Part shown: positions 39,151 through 50,621 of the stretch, piece by piece
Layout: every line of letters begins with the position of its first letter
Position numbering within the stretch: position 1 is the stretch's first letter
Source: Eudromia elegans
Lineage: Eukaryota > Chordata > Aves > Tinamiformes > Tinamidae
Length of the DNA stretch: 64,000 bases
Assembly: GCA_003342815.1 (NCBI GenBank)
Contig: PTEX01000192.1
Coordinates: forward strand, 190,825-254,824
Direction of reading: 5' to 3'
Position numbers and translations under genes: made by a program
Notes under the pieces: model-generated
What the model saw: only the letters and a program-made list of their open reading frames with translations
Databases searched by the model: none
Told to the model about the DNA's origin: nothing

Positions 39151-40337
39151 ATTCTCCCTTTTCTGACAGCCACATGAACGATACAGTTACACTACTGGTG
39201 TCAATGAACCGGGACTGGTGTCAGGCACGGAGGGATCATAACTAAGCCAGGAGAATGGCATTAGTTAGTGGCTATCCTGAGTTGTGATTTTTGTAGAATT
39301 TCTAAACTTCTCCTTTCCTCTTATGAAGTTGGCCTTTTCAACCCAAATTTGAATAACATTACATATAATTATCATTTATATTGCTATTACAATTACTGTT
39401 ATTGTTTGGCAGCCTTCCTGACATGGATGAATATTTTCCGCTAGAGGATCTGATGGTCTCTTTTGCTGATTTACCAGCAGGATTGCAGTGATGAATTCAG
39501 CAAGGATGAACTGGGTTTCTGGCTTTATTATTTTAGTTTAGGTGGTCTAGTCAGAATGAGAATTTCCATCAACGTGACATATGGGCCTCTTGCTTGAATA
39601 TATATCACTGAATAGATATAATATCTATACCCACATTATATATACTTAATGTTGATAATGTAATAGTATGAGACAAATGTGAGTTGGAGCACATACCTAC
39701 ATATCAAAGCACTCCCTACTATTTTCAGCTCTATTTTTAGCTGTTATAGACAAAGCTGTATTATTCAGTTTGTTTAGATTTTTGAATACTAGATCCTGAT
39801 CCATAACTGGTGAAACTCAAAGCCTTCCTTAATTTAAAAAATATGTATATGAAATGCTACATAAACTCAATTTCTGCTAAGTGAAATAGGAGCTTGCCTG
39901 AACAACATAGTTCTTCACTATGGACTGCGATACATTACATTAATAAAATCTCAGCTTCTTTTCTTTATACTGCTCAAAGTCGTAACTGCGTAAAAGAAAA
40001 AAAATAAATGGGAAATGCCCAAGCTAGGGCATGGCTTTCTATTGCAAATTTTTAAATACCATGGGAATGTTCAAACATTTAAAAAGTTATGTGCCAGTGA
40101 AAATATGGGGCTATAAGGCACAGTCTTTTACTATATGTACTGTCAGCTTCTCTAATTTATTTTTCAACAAAATCAAGGCATGGAGATAATATAAATAGCA
40201 GCAATTAATTTATGTGTGTTGCACGCCTACCTATATGAGTAGCAGCTGAAGAGGCCTACATCATGATAGGAGGAACATGAGCAACATGAAGACATATTTG
40301 AGGGAGAAGGAACAGCAGATGCTTGGAAGGAGGTGAA

Positions 40338-40889
40338 TCACAGAATGACTGAGATTGGAAGGGATCTCTAGAGATCATCTAGCCCTATACCCCTGCTCCA
40401 GCAGGGACCCCTAGAGCACGTGGCACAGGGTGGCATCCAGGTGGGTTTTAAACATGAAGGAGACTCCACAACCTCTCCGGGCAGCCCATTCTAGCGTTCT
40501 GTCATCCTCACAGTCAAGAACTTCTTTCTCACATGGAGATGGAACTTCCTGTGTTTCAACTTGGACCCATTACTCCTTGTCCTATCACTGTCCACCAGTG
40601 AGAAGAGCTTGCCCCCCTCCTCCCTACATTCTTCCCTCAGATACTTATACATATTGATCAGATCTCCTCTCAGTCTTCTCTTCTCCAGGCTAAACAGGCT
40701 GTCTTTCCTCATATGGTAGATGCTCCAGTCCCTTTATCATCTTTGTTGCTCTATGCTGGTCCATCTCTAGAAGCTCCACGTCCGTCTTGTACTGGGACCC
40801 CAGAACTGCACCCAATACTCCAGGTACAGCCCCACCAGAGCTGAGTAAAGGCACAGGATCCCGTCCCTCGACCTGCTGGCAACACTACT
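40338..40889 (-). mobile_element. CR1 LINE 3' fragment, reverse
   Basis: The antisense CR1 3' region is clear: 'tcacagaatgactgagattgg' at the 3' terminus (40338-40358), 'gggatctctagagatcatct', 'cccctgctccagcaggg' (40391-40407), 'ccacaacctctccgggcagcc' (40466-40486), 'caagaacttctttctcacat' (40515-40534), 'ccttgtcctatcactgt' (40576-40592), 'cagatctcctctcagtcttc' (40659-40678), 'ctccaggctaaacaggctg' (40683-40701), 'ctgcacccaatactccagg' (40806-40824) and 'ctgctggcaacactac' at the truncated 5' edge (40872-40887). About 550 bp survive, with no ORF2. The 5' truncation coincides with the start of dispersed-repeat copy B. Confidence 0.96.
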
Positions 40890-41285
40890 TTTGGCTAAGA
40901 AAGTTCGACTCTTGAATTTCCAATCATCCGTTTCCTGTCTTATTCATGCTAATGTGTTAATGTTTCATCTAAGCTTTAACTGCAATATAGAGATGGCTTC
41001 TTATAGTCTTCATTTAAAGGAAAAGTACAACGTATATGCAAGCATATGTGTTTATATATATATATATATATATACAGATATAGTGGCATTCAGGCAATTG
41101 GGTTTTGGGGCTGTACTCTGCAGTATATGGCATATGATATCTTATATCCTGTATCTTATGAATACATAGGAATATGGTATCAATTACTTGGGAAAGTAAA
41201 TGATTTTGCTACTGTTGCCAGATTCTCAGCTTCCTGGAATGTAGGATGGATGCTGCTGGGCATTTCCTTGTTTATTGATTGAAAA
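40885..41285 (+). repeat. Dispersed direct repeat, copy B (unidentified family)
   Basis: The partner of the block at 11943-12310, in the same orientation and about 29 kb away. It shares the ordered blocks described for copy A, with a longer TA tract here (41053-41074). It begins where the reverse CR1 ends, with a few shared bases (ACTTTTG) at the junction. This fits a CR1 that integrated at or near the edge of the repeat by microhomology. The right side loses similarity near 41285, close to where copy A does, which supports a defined element end. The forward frames of 92 and 78 codons here have no equivalent in copy A. Confidence 0.85.
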
Positions 41286-41540
41286 TAGGACCTTTCATCA
41301 ATTTTACTTATTTCTAAGCATTTGAAAGATTGTTAGCAAATCTTTGCTAGTTGTTTTAGAAACAAAGGTGTCTCAAGAATAGACCAGGGCAATTCAACAT
41401 TTTAAAATTATGAATTCATATCTTCTTAATAATATAGGAAATGCTTTGAATTAGGTCTTTATAGACATTTACTCTCCATGCCATTCCATATATGATAAAA
41501 GGTGAATATGGTTATAGGACAATTGGTTTTGCTGTGAGTA

Positions 41541-41583
<43 letters not shown>

Positions 41584-42559
41584 AGTAGAGAAATAAGAAA
41601 GCATAAAATAAGAGATTATGACTAGAACAAACCTTAAGTGCTGTAGAGATTATCATTAGAAACTTTGGCTATATATTTCATGTGTAATTTGGAAAAGGGT
41701 ATTTGACAGCCAGATATCCAAGCTGTCAAATGGAACTATGCTGCAGGGAACAACAACTACTATATGAAATGCAAGGAGAGGAATGAGTTTCATTTAATAA
41801 CTGTACTAACATTCTAACATTATTAAGAGTGAAGATTAACAACAGCAAAGAATAAAATTTTAAGAGAAAAAGGAATTTACAAAACCAGTAAAAGAAAGAG
41901 AACATACACATAAATCGAATCATTTCAAATATTTTCCTGAGATTCATTTGAGTATCACTTTCCTCATCCTTTTTTTATGGAATATTTAGGTCTTAATCAT
42001 TTTACCCCTTTTGGTAGACTGTTTTCTATCTTGCTGAAGTTACTTTTTTCTGGTAGATTCCTTTGATCACTTTTCACACCAGAGCTAAGAACTATATTAC
42101 TACCTACATATATTGTATTACAGATAATCCTGCCCCCAATCTTCTCTTGATCCTTTCAGTAATCTGCTGCTAGCTCTCTGGAAGTAATTTTCGTTTCCAG
42201 AATTTCAAGGATATAGACAGCAAAGTCGCATGTATGACAGGCTTGTACCTCCTGTAAAGTAACAGCCCCTTGCTATTCTCCGTTATCAGTTGATGTAACT
42301 GCATATACATGTTGCTTTATTAATTGTTTTAACAGAAGATTGAGAAATCTAATTGATGGCTTTGAACTCATAGAATCAAATAAAGATAACCCAAATGAGC
42401 ATCACACTGGCTTTTTTTTTTTGCCCCACAAGGAGGGCAAATATACCACACCATTCCTGACAGATGTTTCTCTTGTTACTCTTCTTGTGACAGAAATCCT
42501 AGACCCTTCCAATATATGTTCACCGAGTTGAAGTGTTACACTGACATTGCAGTGTTCTT
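41286..42559. other. Unannotated AT-rich DNA
   Basis: No gene recognised. It contains the (AAAT)n array at 41541-41584. The rest shows no repeat family or exon-like structure. Confidence 0.6.
41541..41584. repeat. (AAAT)n tetranucleotide microsatellite
   Basis: Eleven near-perfect AAAT units. High purity suggests it is likely polymorphic. Confidence 0.95.
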
Positions 42560-42850
42560 ATATCCACATTTTTTATATTCCCTAATTTCCAATGTAAATC
42601 TCCAATATAAAACCCTCACCCTTTAAGTTGAGCTACAGAGAATGAAGAAATCTCTTTGTTCCACTTTTGCCATCACTACTGTCTTCTACACATTTGAAGA
42701 CTCTTACCATATTTCGTCTGAGTCTGTTGTGAAATAAAATAATTCTATTTCTTACTAGTTTTAATCAAACATGATATTTTCTAGACCTCTGATCATTACT
42801 TTTAGTCTCTTCTGGACTGTCTTTAATTGATTTCCATTATTCTAGGACAA
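42560..42850 (-). mobile_element. Ancient CR1-type LINE 3' fragment, reverse
   Basis: The plus strand follows the antisense ancestral CR1: 'acatttgaagactcttaccata' split at 42689-42712, 'tttcgtctgagtctgt' for the usual 'cctctcagtctt', 'actagttttaatcaaaca' for 'ccagactaaacaaac', then 'ttttctagacctctgatcat' (42777-42796) and 'tctcttctggactgtcttt' (42805-42823), matching the conserved 'tgctcttctctggactttct' block. Diverged and non-coding. The left limit is uncertain. Confidence 0.65.
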
Positions 42851-45004
42851 TAATCCTCCAAAAAGAGAGAACATCTGAAAAAAATTCTTATTTGTCTATC
42901 AGATATTTGAGTAGCAGGGAAATGGAGGAGAAAAGCTGGAAGATCTTTGGTAAAGTGTTTCAAATATTCTGTTTTAAAAAAAATAAGTTTTACATAATAT
43001 AAAGCTGTAAGTATTACTGAGTTGAAGACTTTATATAGATTTTTCCTTTTCTTCCTCCAAAAACATAATTGCAAAATGGAAAGAATAAACAAGAGATGGA
43101 CAATAGCTAAACAGCACATGTTCATACACACAATTATTTCATTTTACCAAGTAACGACTTGTATTTTGATTATTGTCAGACAATTGCTCTGTAGTGTGGA
43201 GGTTCTTGTCTACTGGCTTTCTGGAATAAACATTTAAATGTTACATCTATAGAAAGCACAAATTACAATAAAAAATACATAAAAAGTTTGTATGGATATA
43301 CTATTTATTGAACGATTGTTTATAATATTTGAAATATTTTCAAAAGGAAAAATAATAATATTGGAAAGATTTAGAATTATAATCTTGGACATAGGATATC
43401 ATGTGTCAGGACTAGAAATACGGTACAAAGAATAAGCATGGATAATGTATGAGGCATGAGGCATTGTGGAGGGGAGATAAGTGCTAAAATCAAGGAAATA
43501 TACAGTGAAAGTGAATGAGTGAAGTGTGGGGACTTTGATTGGGAGATACAATTGATGAGGCAAAGCAAGAGGGACTCATCAATAGAACAGAGTACGGAAC
43601 ACGGAAACTAAAAGAAAATCTTTGATATTGTCAAGAAGTATCCTAAATCACTCATCCTTCATTGCAAAGTCATCAAGGCAGCAGATGGCAAGGACCTAAT
43701 GAGGCTGAAAAACGTCAATAATTGCTTTGAAAGAAGGCTTTGGGAATTCTACAAAGTAGCAAAGGGTATTCCTGGTTTGACTCGGAGTGAAATACCCTCT
43801 GCATAGAACAACACCATGCTACTAACTACAGTTAACTGGTGTAAAGCAGTTACCAATTGTATGGATAATAAATTATATCATCTAATTATGCAAATCCACT
43901 CTCTACTTGTATTATCAGCACACGATAGTTAAAGATTGACCATTTTTGAAGCCAGTTGCACTACAGATACCATAAAATTTTATTGTCTTGCAACTGAACG
44001 GGGAGTTCCTTTTAGTACTAAATTTTAGATTTAAAATTTGAACAATGCACGCACATCACTTTAATCTTAACAACACATACTAAATATACTAACTATCAAA
44101 CAGGAGGTTACTTGAATAATGCTAATTTATTTTTCTTTTCAGATTCATAGGCCTTCTCTGACTTATTCTACTGGGCTGAATTCCATGAATACAGACATGG
44201 AGACAACTCCACAGGAAAAGAATGGTCCTTCTCTATTTTTTTTTTCTCTCTCCTCTCCCTTTCTCTTTCTCTTCTTCTCCCTTTTCCACTTCCATTCTGG
44301 TTTTTTCCCATTCTGTTATCTTGCCCTCTTTTTCCCTCTCTCCTTTTCCTTTTTTCTTTTTCTATCTTTATCCCTTTTCCATTTTTTAAATGAATTTTCC
44401 TTTACCTTTTTTTTTTCCTTTTTTCCTTTTTCCTTTCTCAGTCTTGTCCTACATCAGGGGTGAAGATAATTCTTTTCTTAACTCAGTTTCTGCAAAGATC
44501 AATAGTGAGCTGATAAGACAGACATCTGAAAGACATGCAGAATAATTATGGACACTGGCATATCATGATTTGAACTTTAATTACCTGCTAGAAGTAGCCA
44601 AGATCAGATAATAATAATAGTATATATCCTATCGGATAAAGTATTTCTCTTACCTTTACCTATCATGCCCAGAATTAGCTTTATTAAAATTCTGACTGCT
44701 TAGTACGTTAATTGGTTCTGTTGATCCCTAACATTCAGCATGACACCATTTATAGGAAAACAGTAGGAAGCAGGATGGAGTTGTTTTTAGAAGATTCTTC
44801 TTGCAACATTTACTACTGAATTAGGATAGAAATATTCAGTTCTGTCTATCTGTATCATTTTTAAGTAGCTTACTGCCTGCTGCTATGACAACTAATCATA
44901 TTAGTGAATTGAGGTATCGGGCCCAATCTGTATTAACGTTTTCAAATCAAAACCAGTGATAGCTGCCAGAAAAAATATGCTTTTATGTAAATGCTAGAAA
45001 TGTA
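42851..45004. other. Unannotated DNA with a long pyrimidine tract
   Basis: No gene recognised. The main structure is the C/T-rich tract at 44224-44453. The 114-codon frame at 44119-44463 is a product of that tract (almost only Phe, Ser, Leu and Pro) and I do not regard it as a gene. Confidence 0.6.
44224..44453. repeat. long polypyrimidine tract
   Basis: About 230 bp of almost pure C/T on the plus strand with few purine interruptions, ending near CTACATCAG. Such tracts can adopt triplex (H-DNA) structure and are common in introns. One strand read alone looks like a strong 3' splice-acceptor tract, but no exon could be identified after it. Confidence 0.85.
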
Positions 45005-45162
45005 ATGAATAAGATAGAAGAATATGAACACATAGCCTTATGTGAAGATGTGAGTATATTAGTCCTATCAGAAACCTATGGGAAAGAAAACAAACTGAAG
45101 ACTGTAATATCATGATACAAAATACACAGGAAAAACAAAGTAAATTATGCTGGTGGTGTCAG

Positions 45163-45280
45163 AATATAATTATATATATTATTATACCATATTATGTATT
45201 TTTATATTATATGTTATATTAAATTTTATTATGTTAACAATATTTATATATTATAATTTTAAAACAAATTAACAAATTAA
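45163..45280. repeat. AT-rich low-complexity insertion inside the LINE relic
   Basis: Almost pure A/T with irregular TATAT motifs. It sits between two parts of the LINE frame that remain in the same phase and has no counterpart in the family's endonuclease domain. Confidence 0.75.
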
Positions 45281-46057
45281 AAGAAGGCAGATGAGTAGGA
45301 ACTTTACTAACGTATCTGTATGTATTTAAAATCTGAACTAGAGTGGATGAATATAACACTGAGTCTATATTGCCAATTTTCTGATCAAGAAAGGACCATG
45401 GACAGTGATATGCTGATAGAAATCAAAGAGATGCTAAAGGCAGAAAATGTAATTGTATTGAGTGGCTGCAATTACTCTCATGTGGACTGGGCCAGTGTTA
45501 CACTGGGATGTGAACTAGAGATTAAGCTTTTAGATATCATCATGGAGCAACCAGATAGAAGACCTGGAAGAGGCACTGCAGCCCTTCACTTGGTAGTGAC
45601 ATTCAGGACTTGGCTCAAAGTCTTAAAGAAGGACCACCCTAAAATGATGACCACACCTGGTTCATATACAGCATTCCTAAAGGAACAACAAGAACATGAT
45701 CAAGAGATGTTTAGACTTCATTATGAGGAACAGGGCAAAAATGCAGAAGCTAAAAAAAAATGTGGCTAAGATATTGCTTCAAGATCCAGAATAGGAGCAG
45801 AGTGTTAGTACATAATAGCTATTAAAAAAGATTTGAGAAAAAGTCAAAGGAAAGTAGTATAACTAAGCAAGAAAGTGAAGAATTATAATAGATGTCATTC
45901 AAAAAGCTCAAGTTGCATCTAAATGAGGAAAACAGGTCATAAAGATCAAATAGAGTGTATAATCCAAATGATCATAAACACTGCAAATTTTCATGTGAAA
46001 GTATACTCAGGTAGTCCAAAAAAGATTTTGTGAAGCTACTAACTGATGGTATCAAAG

Positions 46058-46078
46058 CTATGTACAAAAAGTACATAG
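46058..46078. repeat. perfect hairpin, 8-bp arms and 5-base loop
   Basis: CTATGTAC, loop AAAAA, GTACATAG. It lies within the decayed LINE relic and has no evident function. Confidence 0.75.
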
Positions 46079-48567
46079 TCTTTTTTACTTCATTAGAAAC
46101 AAAAAAAGCATCCAGAGGGCCTGGACTGGTTAATGAACCAGCAGACAGAGGATGCATAAAGAAGACTAAAGACAGTCATACTACACAAAAATAAGAGTTT
46201 GGATTTGGATGAAAACATTTCAACAGGAAAAAATAAGATCTATGCTTTAGCATGAATTGTGTGTTTTGCTAAAGGTAATCTACTTTGGGGATCTGTGTGC
46301 ATCTCAAAGATAAAGCTCCTGAAAGAAAGCAACTTGTCAAGGTAACTTCATGAGCCATGACGAACAGAAAAATTCCATCACTGTATTTGCTAACATTTTG
46401 TAACTATGTACATTAGTTTTATTGGTTTTGCATTCTTAGAATTTGATACTTGTAAATATTTTAACATTTTAAAGCATAGTATTTATCAGTAAACTAAATC
46501 CTCTGAAGTCTTTGTATGAAGTCTCTTCTACAAAGAAAGAGTACAGATGTTAAAAATGTGATTTCCATTCACACACACAAATCAAGAAGCAAATGCAGTA
46601 CATTCTTCACTTCATGAATCAAAAATGAAAGAACAATTTATCAAAGAAAAGTATATTAATGACAAGTTTGGCCTTTTTTGCTTAAGGTGCAGAATTTCCC
46701 CCACAGTTCAGAAACATATGGGTCTCCAAAGACCTCAATTTTATATTCTTTTGACCTTTCAGATCACTCACAACCTTCTTTTAATTTATAGTTCTATAAG
46801 TTACCATTATGTTTTACCAGCCGTTGGCATTTTCATCCTTTAAAACTACACCCTTAAGATTTAATGGTTGTGTAGGTGTGTGAAAGTGAAACGTCTTCCA
46901 GCTCAGCTACTGTTGTTTCTTCATTACCTAGTCTGTTAGATTTCTAGCTTAGGGATTTGACTGACCTCCTTGTCAATTCAGCACTCTTTCTCTACAGCTA
47001 ATATTGTGGGAGACATTTCACTGTAGTACATAGCACATGCCAAAGCTTCAAGGAGCAGAGGTCAGTGTATATCGAGTCTGTGTAAATGACTGTTTTAGCT
47101 AAAATACTCTTGTACTTTTTCAAATATAAGGTAGAGTCACTTTGCCTCTACATGCCCTTGTATCTTGTTGATGTTTGGCACTTCATGAGAGCACACCCAT
47201 TTTCTTTCCAGCAAATCAATGCAGACTGATACTGCAGATGTCTTTCTTGGTCTATTAAAACTGAAATAGAATTAGGTGGCTGAATGAGTGCAGCTACTCT
47301 ATGCTGTGAGAACTCATCCAAAGATCAAGAGAAGTATTTTTTTAATATATGTTTATCTGAAAAGAAGGTCAGCATACTTTAAGCAGAGGTTTCCAACATT
47401 TGTTTCAGGAGTCAGGTTGCAGAAATGATGTTTAGACAATAAAACTTTTCCTGTTGGGATAATTTAGATTTTGTTAGCCATGTTGTTTTGCATATGCCTT
47501 TCTCTTTTTTAGTAGTACACAATGTATTGTTAAAGTAGAACTTTCTTCTGTAGAATATCATTTAATAATCTTTCATAGGGTGTTTATCAAGTGATGCTGC
47601 AACTGCAAGTAAAATTTCCTTCTCTACACAGAGATCACGGAAGACCACCAGCAAGATATGTCAAGCTCTACAGGTCATGAAAAACCTGAGTTTATGTATG
47701 ATTTGATAAAAAAAAAAGGTAAAGAAGTATATTTTCTGAACTGACACTAGTCACACACACACACATACAAGAAGCAGAGAAAGAAAAGGGAAGACGAGGT
47801 GATTGCATTTTTCTGCTTATCCCTATGACTGCCATCTCCATTTCGGACTCTTGAAGTAGCACTTACTGGATAAAAAGTAGAAATCGAGACCGTTATTTTG
47901 GGATAAATATCCCTTTCTACATACTTCTCCTTGTAAAAAAATCAAGTCTACTTTTAAGAGATGTGGGAGTTACACCATAAGATGTTTCCATTTCCACAGC
48001 AATTGTTATTTGTTATGATTATCATACACTAAAATCTGAAGCAGAACACATTTTCAGTCTGGATTGTTAAAGCCACTGCAGTGCAGTAACTGGTAGCAAT
48101 ATTTCCTCAGTATTAGCAATCTAGCAGCTTCATATAGCCAACAATATGCATGTAATGCAATACAAGCAGTAATTATTTTAAGGTAGTCAGTAGGCAATAA
48201 AATAAATAAACAAGCTGAGAGACAGTTGTTGGACAAATGGAGAAAAAAAAATTGCTTGTTGAAGTGATTTTCTCACATACTCTATTAGAATTTTTTTTCC
48301 AGAGGAAATCATTGCTTCTTTCTTTTGTGAACAAGAGTAATTTGCCATCATGATCATAATTTGCCTATTTCCCTTTTTTTTTTTTCTTTTTGCCTGCGTG
48401 CCTTTGATAAGCACTGTTGAGGTTAGGACAATTTTGCATGGTAGGTTGGGTGAAAAAGTCAATTTTAGCATATAAAATTCTCTGTTTTCCCTGCATATAT
48501 AAAGCAAGCAAACAAATGAGAATTTATGATTCTTTCCTCCATTTCCTTTCCCGTTGGAAGAAGGAAA

Positions 48568-48655
48568 TATTTTTTTCCTTCTCTCTCCCCCTCTTTCTCT
48601 TTTTTTTTTCCCTCTTTCTTTCCCTCCTCTCCCCTCCCCCCCCTTCTGCTATGCC
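48568..48655. repeat. polypyrimidine tract
   Basis: About 88 bp of almost pure C/T with an internal T run and a C run. A second such tract after the one at 44224-44453. Confidence 0.9.
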
Positions 48656-50583
48656 TTAGGCAGAAATACTTTTTCTGAGAACTATCTCTACACAAAAGCT
48701 TACAGAGTCGAATATGATGTCTTGTCTTATCACTTCTGAACAGACTCTGGAGTTTGAAAAGAGTTCTGAAATTTGCTTAACTTGCCGTTTCCTAGTATAA
48801 TGAGGAAATCAATGTGTCTTGCTTTTAGAAATGCTGGTGGCTTGAGAATGATTTGAGAGTCTGCAAGGATAAGCAGAAATGAAACTGCAAGTACTTGCTC
48901 ATCATTGGAATATCTGAGATGATTTACAGATAAAAAATGGTTTAATTTATTGTCATCGAGGAGAAAATGTCAAGTCTCAGCATTCGTTGAACAGGATTAT
49001 TTATATGTTTGGGGGTTTCTTATGAAGCCTACGGACGTCCCCACCACCATGACCACAAAGGAAGGGTTTCAAAACGGGACTGCACTTTAGGAATCAACTC
49101 TGTTGGAGAAAAGGTACCTGTCACAGGGTGCACTGTACGGAATCCAGAATCCACCTCTGCATCTACCCTGCAGAGCAGTCTCCTTCCATCAGCCTTAACT
49201 CTACCTTCTTGCCTATCTCTTGAGGAAAAGGAGAATCACTGGAGAATACAGATATATCGCGACTTAAGAGCCACAGAAAATTGTAAGGACAATCCAGCAC
49301 AAAGGGAATTCTAAAGATAATTATAATTTGGGAAACAGCAATTCAAATTTATTTATCTTTACCACTGCATATATTCCCTTACATTGTTCTGAGAATTTGT
49401 GAGTAATTTTCTATATAGAAACTAGAAGCTAAATTGCAGTTTGACATTCAGGCCATTTTCCAGTCAATCCTTATTGTACAAACACATTTGAATGAGGCTA
49501 GTCTAATTTTAATGAAGTCCTAAGATTACATTAGACACAACGGTATTTAATTTAAAAATATTTTAAATTACATTGTAGGTAGAACTTTTCAAATTATTCC
49601 ATTTTAGTCCCATTTCTCAACCAATATTTTGTGGAAAAAAATGTGTTTTTCTCACAACAAAGACTTTTCATTGACCTGAAGCATTTTGTTTAAACATTTT
49701 ATTTGGTTTTAGGTTTGTTTTTCTTTTCATTTTTAAGATATAAATTTGAAGTAGAAAAATACAAAACACTGGCATTTTTCTGGTGGGATTTCCTACTTTT
49801 CTAAATTTGATTTGGCCCCTAAGTTATACAACTCTATGTCTAATTATAGGTATTTCAAACATTACAAATTCTGCTTGTTTATAAAAGCTGCATGTATTTT
49901 TTTCACTGTTCCTTCCCAATTCTCTATTATTTTGATATCCTCCTATATGTTTTAGTAATAATATTACTATGATAGGATTTTCTTATTTTCTTCATACATT
50001 TAGATAAATTATATTGTGCCTCTCTACAGTCTTTGGTAAAAATATGCCATTTTTTTCATCTGATAACTTTCCTGCTAACCTAAATTACACCTGTAATGAG
50101 CAATCTGAACAGACCCTCCTGTTTATTCTAATATGAGCTAATTCTTCAAAGCTAATCAAACTGTGCTTTCCCATGAAGAACCACAGGAATGACAGTCCGT
50201 ATCCTCTGTGTCCTCTCATTCTTCAAACCTGAATATCTGACATTAGAAGCTGAAAGCAGTTGCAGGCTCCAGTCTGAGATGTCAACATACATAAAGCTTA
50301 ACATTTTAAAATGAAAAATGTTTGTGTTCACATTATTACATAAGTAATAAATATGTAATGAACAGCTAGAAAATTATTTTCAGGGATGTGTCAGTATTAA
50401 TGAATTATCAATGCTTTTGTTGAGGGAAAAAAAAAAAAGTCAGATTCAGTTCAGTTGGAAAGGGCAGCCATTTGGGGTATTTTACTGCTCAGGCAAACAA
50501 AAGGAAAATAATATCCTTACCACTAGAGAGAGCTCTCACACTAAAATAATAGAACATTGCTTTGGACACCTTTCTACTGAATA

Positions 50584-50621
50584 GGGAAAAAAGAAAAAAA
50601 AAAAAAAAAAGAAAAAAAAAG
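50584..50621. repeat. A-rich homopolymer tract
   Basis: Long A runs separated by single G bases. No recognisable retroposon body lies upstream, so it is not clearly a poly(A) tail. Confidence 0.9.

Larger units (their letters stand above)
29026..40337. other. Unannotated AT-rich DNA
   Basis: No gene recognised over about 11 kb. Visible items: hairpin 29239-29273, (TTG)n 29698-29714, a small duplicated ACTCGAGA at 33481-33497, T run 33924-33938, A run 37846-37862, T run 37945-37958, (TGT)n 38835-38850 and three 20-bp tandem units at 39095-39150. Open frames reach about 101 codons and carry no motif that I recognise. Some AT-rich, TAAT-dense stretches (for example 32330-32470) could be conserved noncoding DNA, but that cannot be judged from one genome. 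Confidence 0.6.
45005..46195 (+). pseudogene. Decayed CR1/L2-type LINE ORF2: endonuclease domain and linker
   Basis: The translated sequence in one frame follows the apurinic-type endonuclease of CR1/L2 LINEs. The stretch from 45005 reads NKIEEYEHIA...ILVLSETYG, aligning with the family's '(D/E)xxxITETW' motif; the catalytic Glu codon is 45071-45073. A 'GGV' motif follows at about 45149. In the same frame, 45320-45769 gives LKSELEWMNI (family 'VKxxLECMEL'), SDQERTMDSD (family 'PPDQEEEVDE'), VIVLSGCNYSHVDW (family 'VLMGDFNxPDICW') and a MEQPDRR...LHLVVT stretch (family 'EEPTRRGALLDLVLT'). Downstream, RGPGLVNEPADRG (about 46113-46152) resembles the 'GPLLNEAGD' linker before the reverse transcriptase. 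Breaks: an in-frame TGA at 45113-45115, an AT-rich insertion at about 45163-45280, further stops after 45769, and the catalytic Asp of GDFN replaced by Cys (45467-45469). No RT motifs were found, so it cannot be functional. Confidence 0.7.

Noticed and set aside
40430-40712. Open frames of about 73-75 codons on both strands
   Set aside because: They lie wholly inside the CR1 3' untranslated/tail region and are not LINE ORF2 or host coding sequence.
44119-44463. 114-codon frame rich in Phe, Ser and Leu
   Set aside because: It is the direct translation of a polypyrimidine tract.
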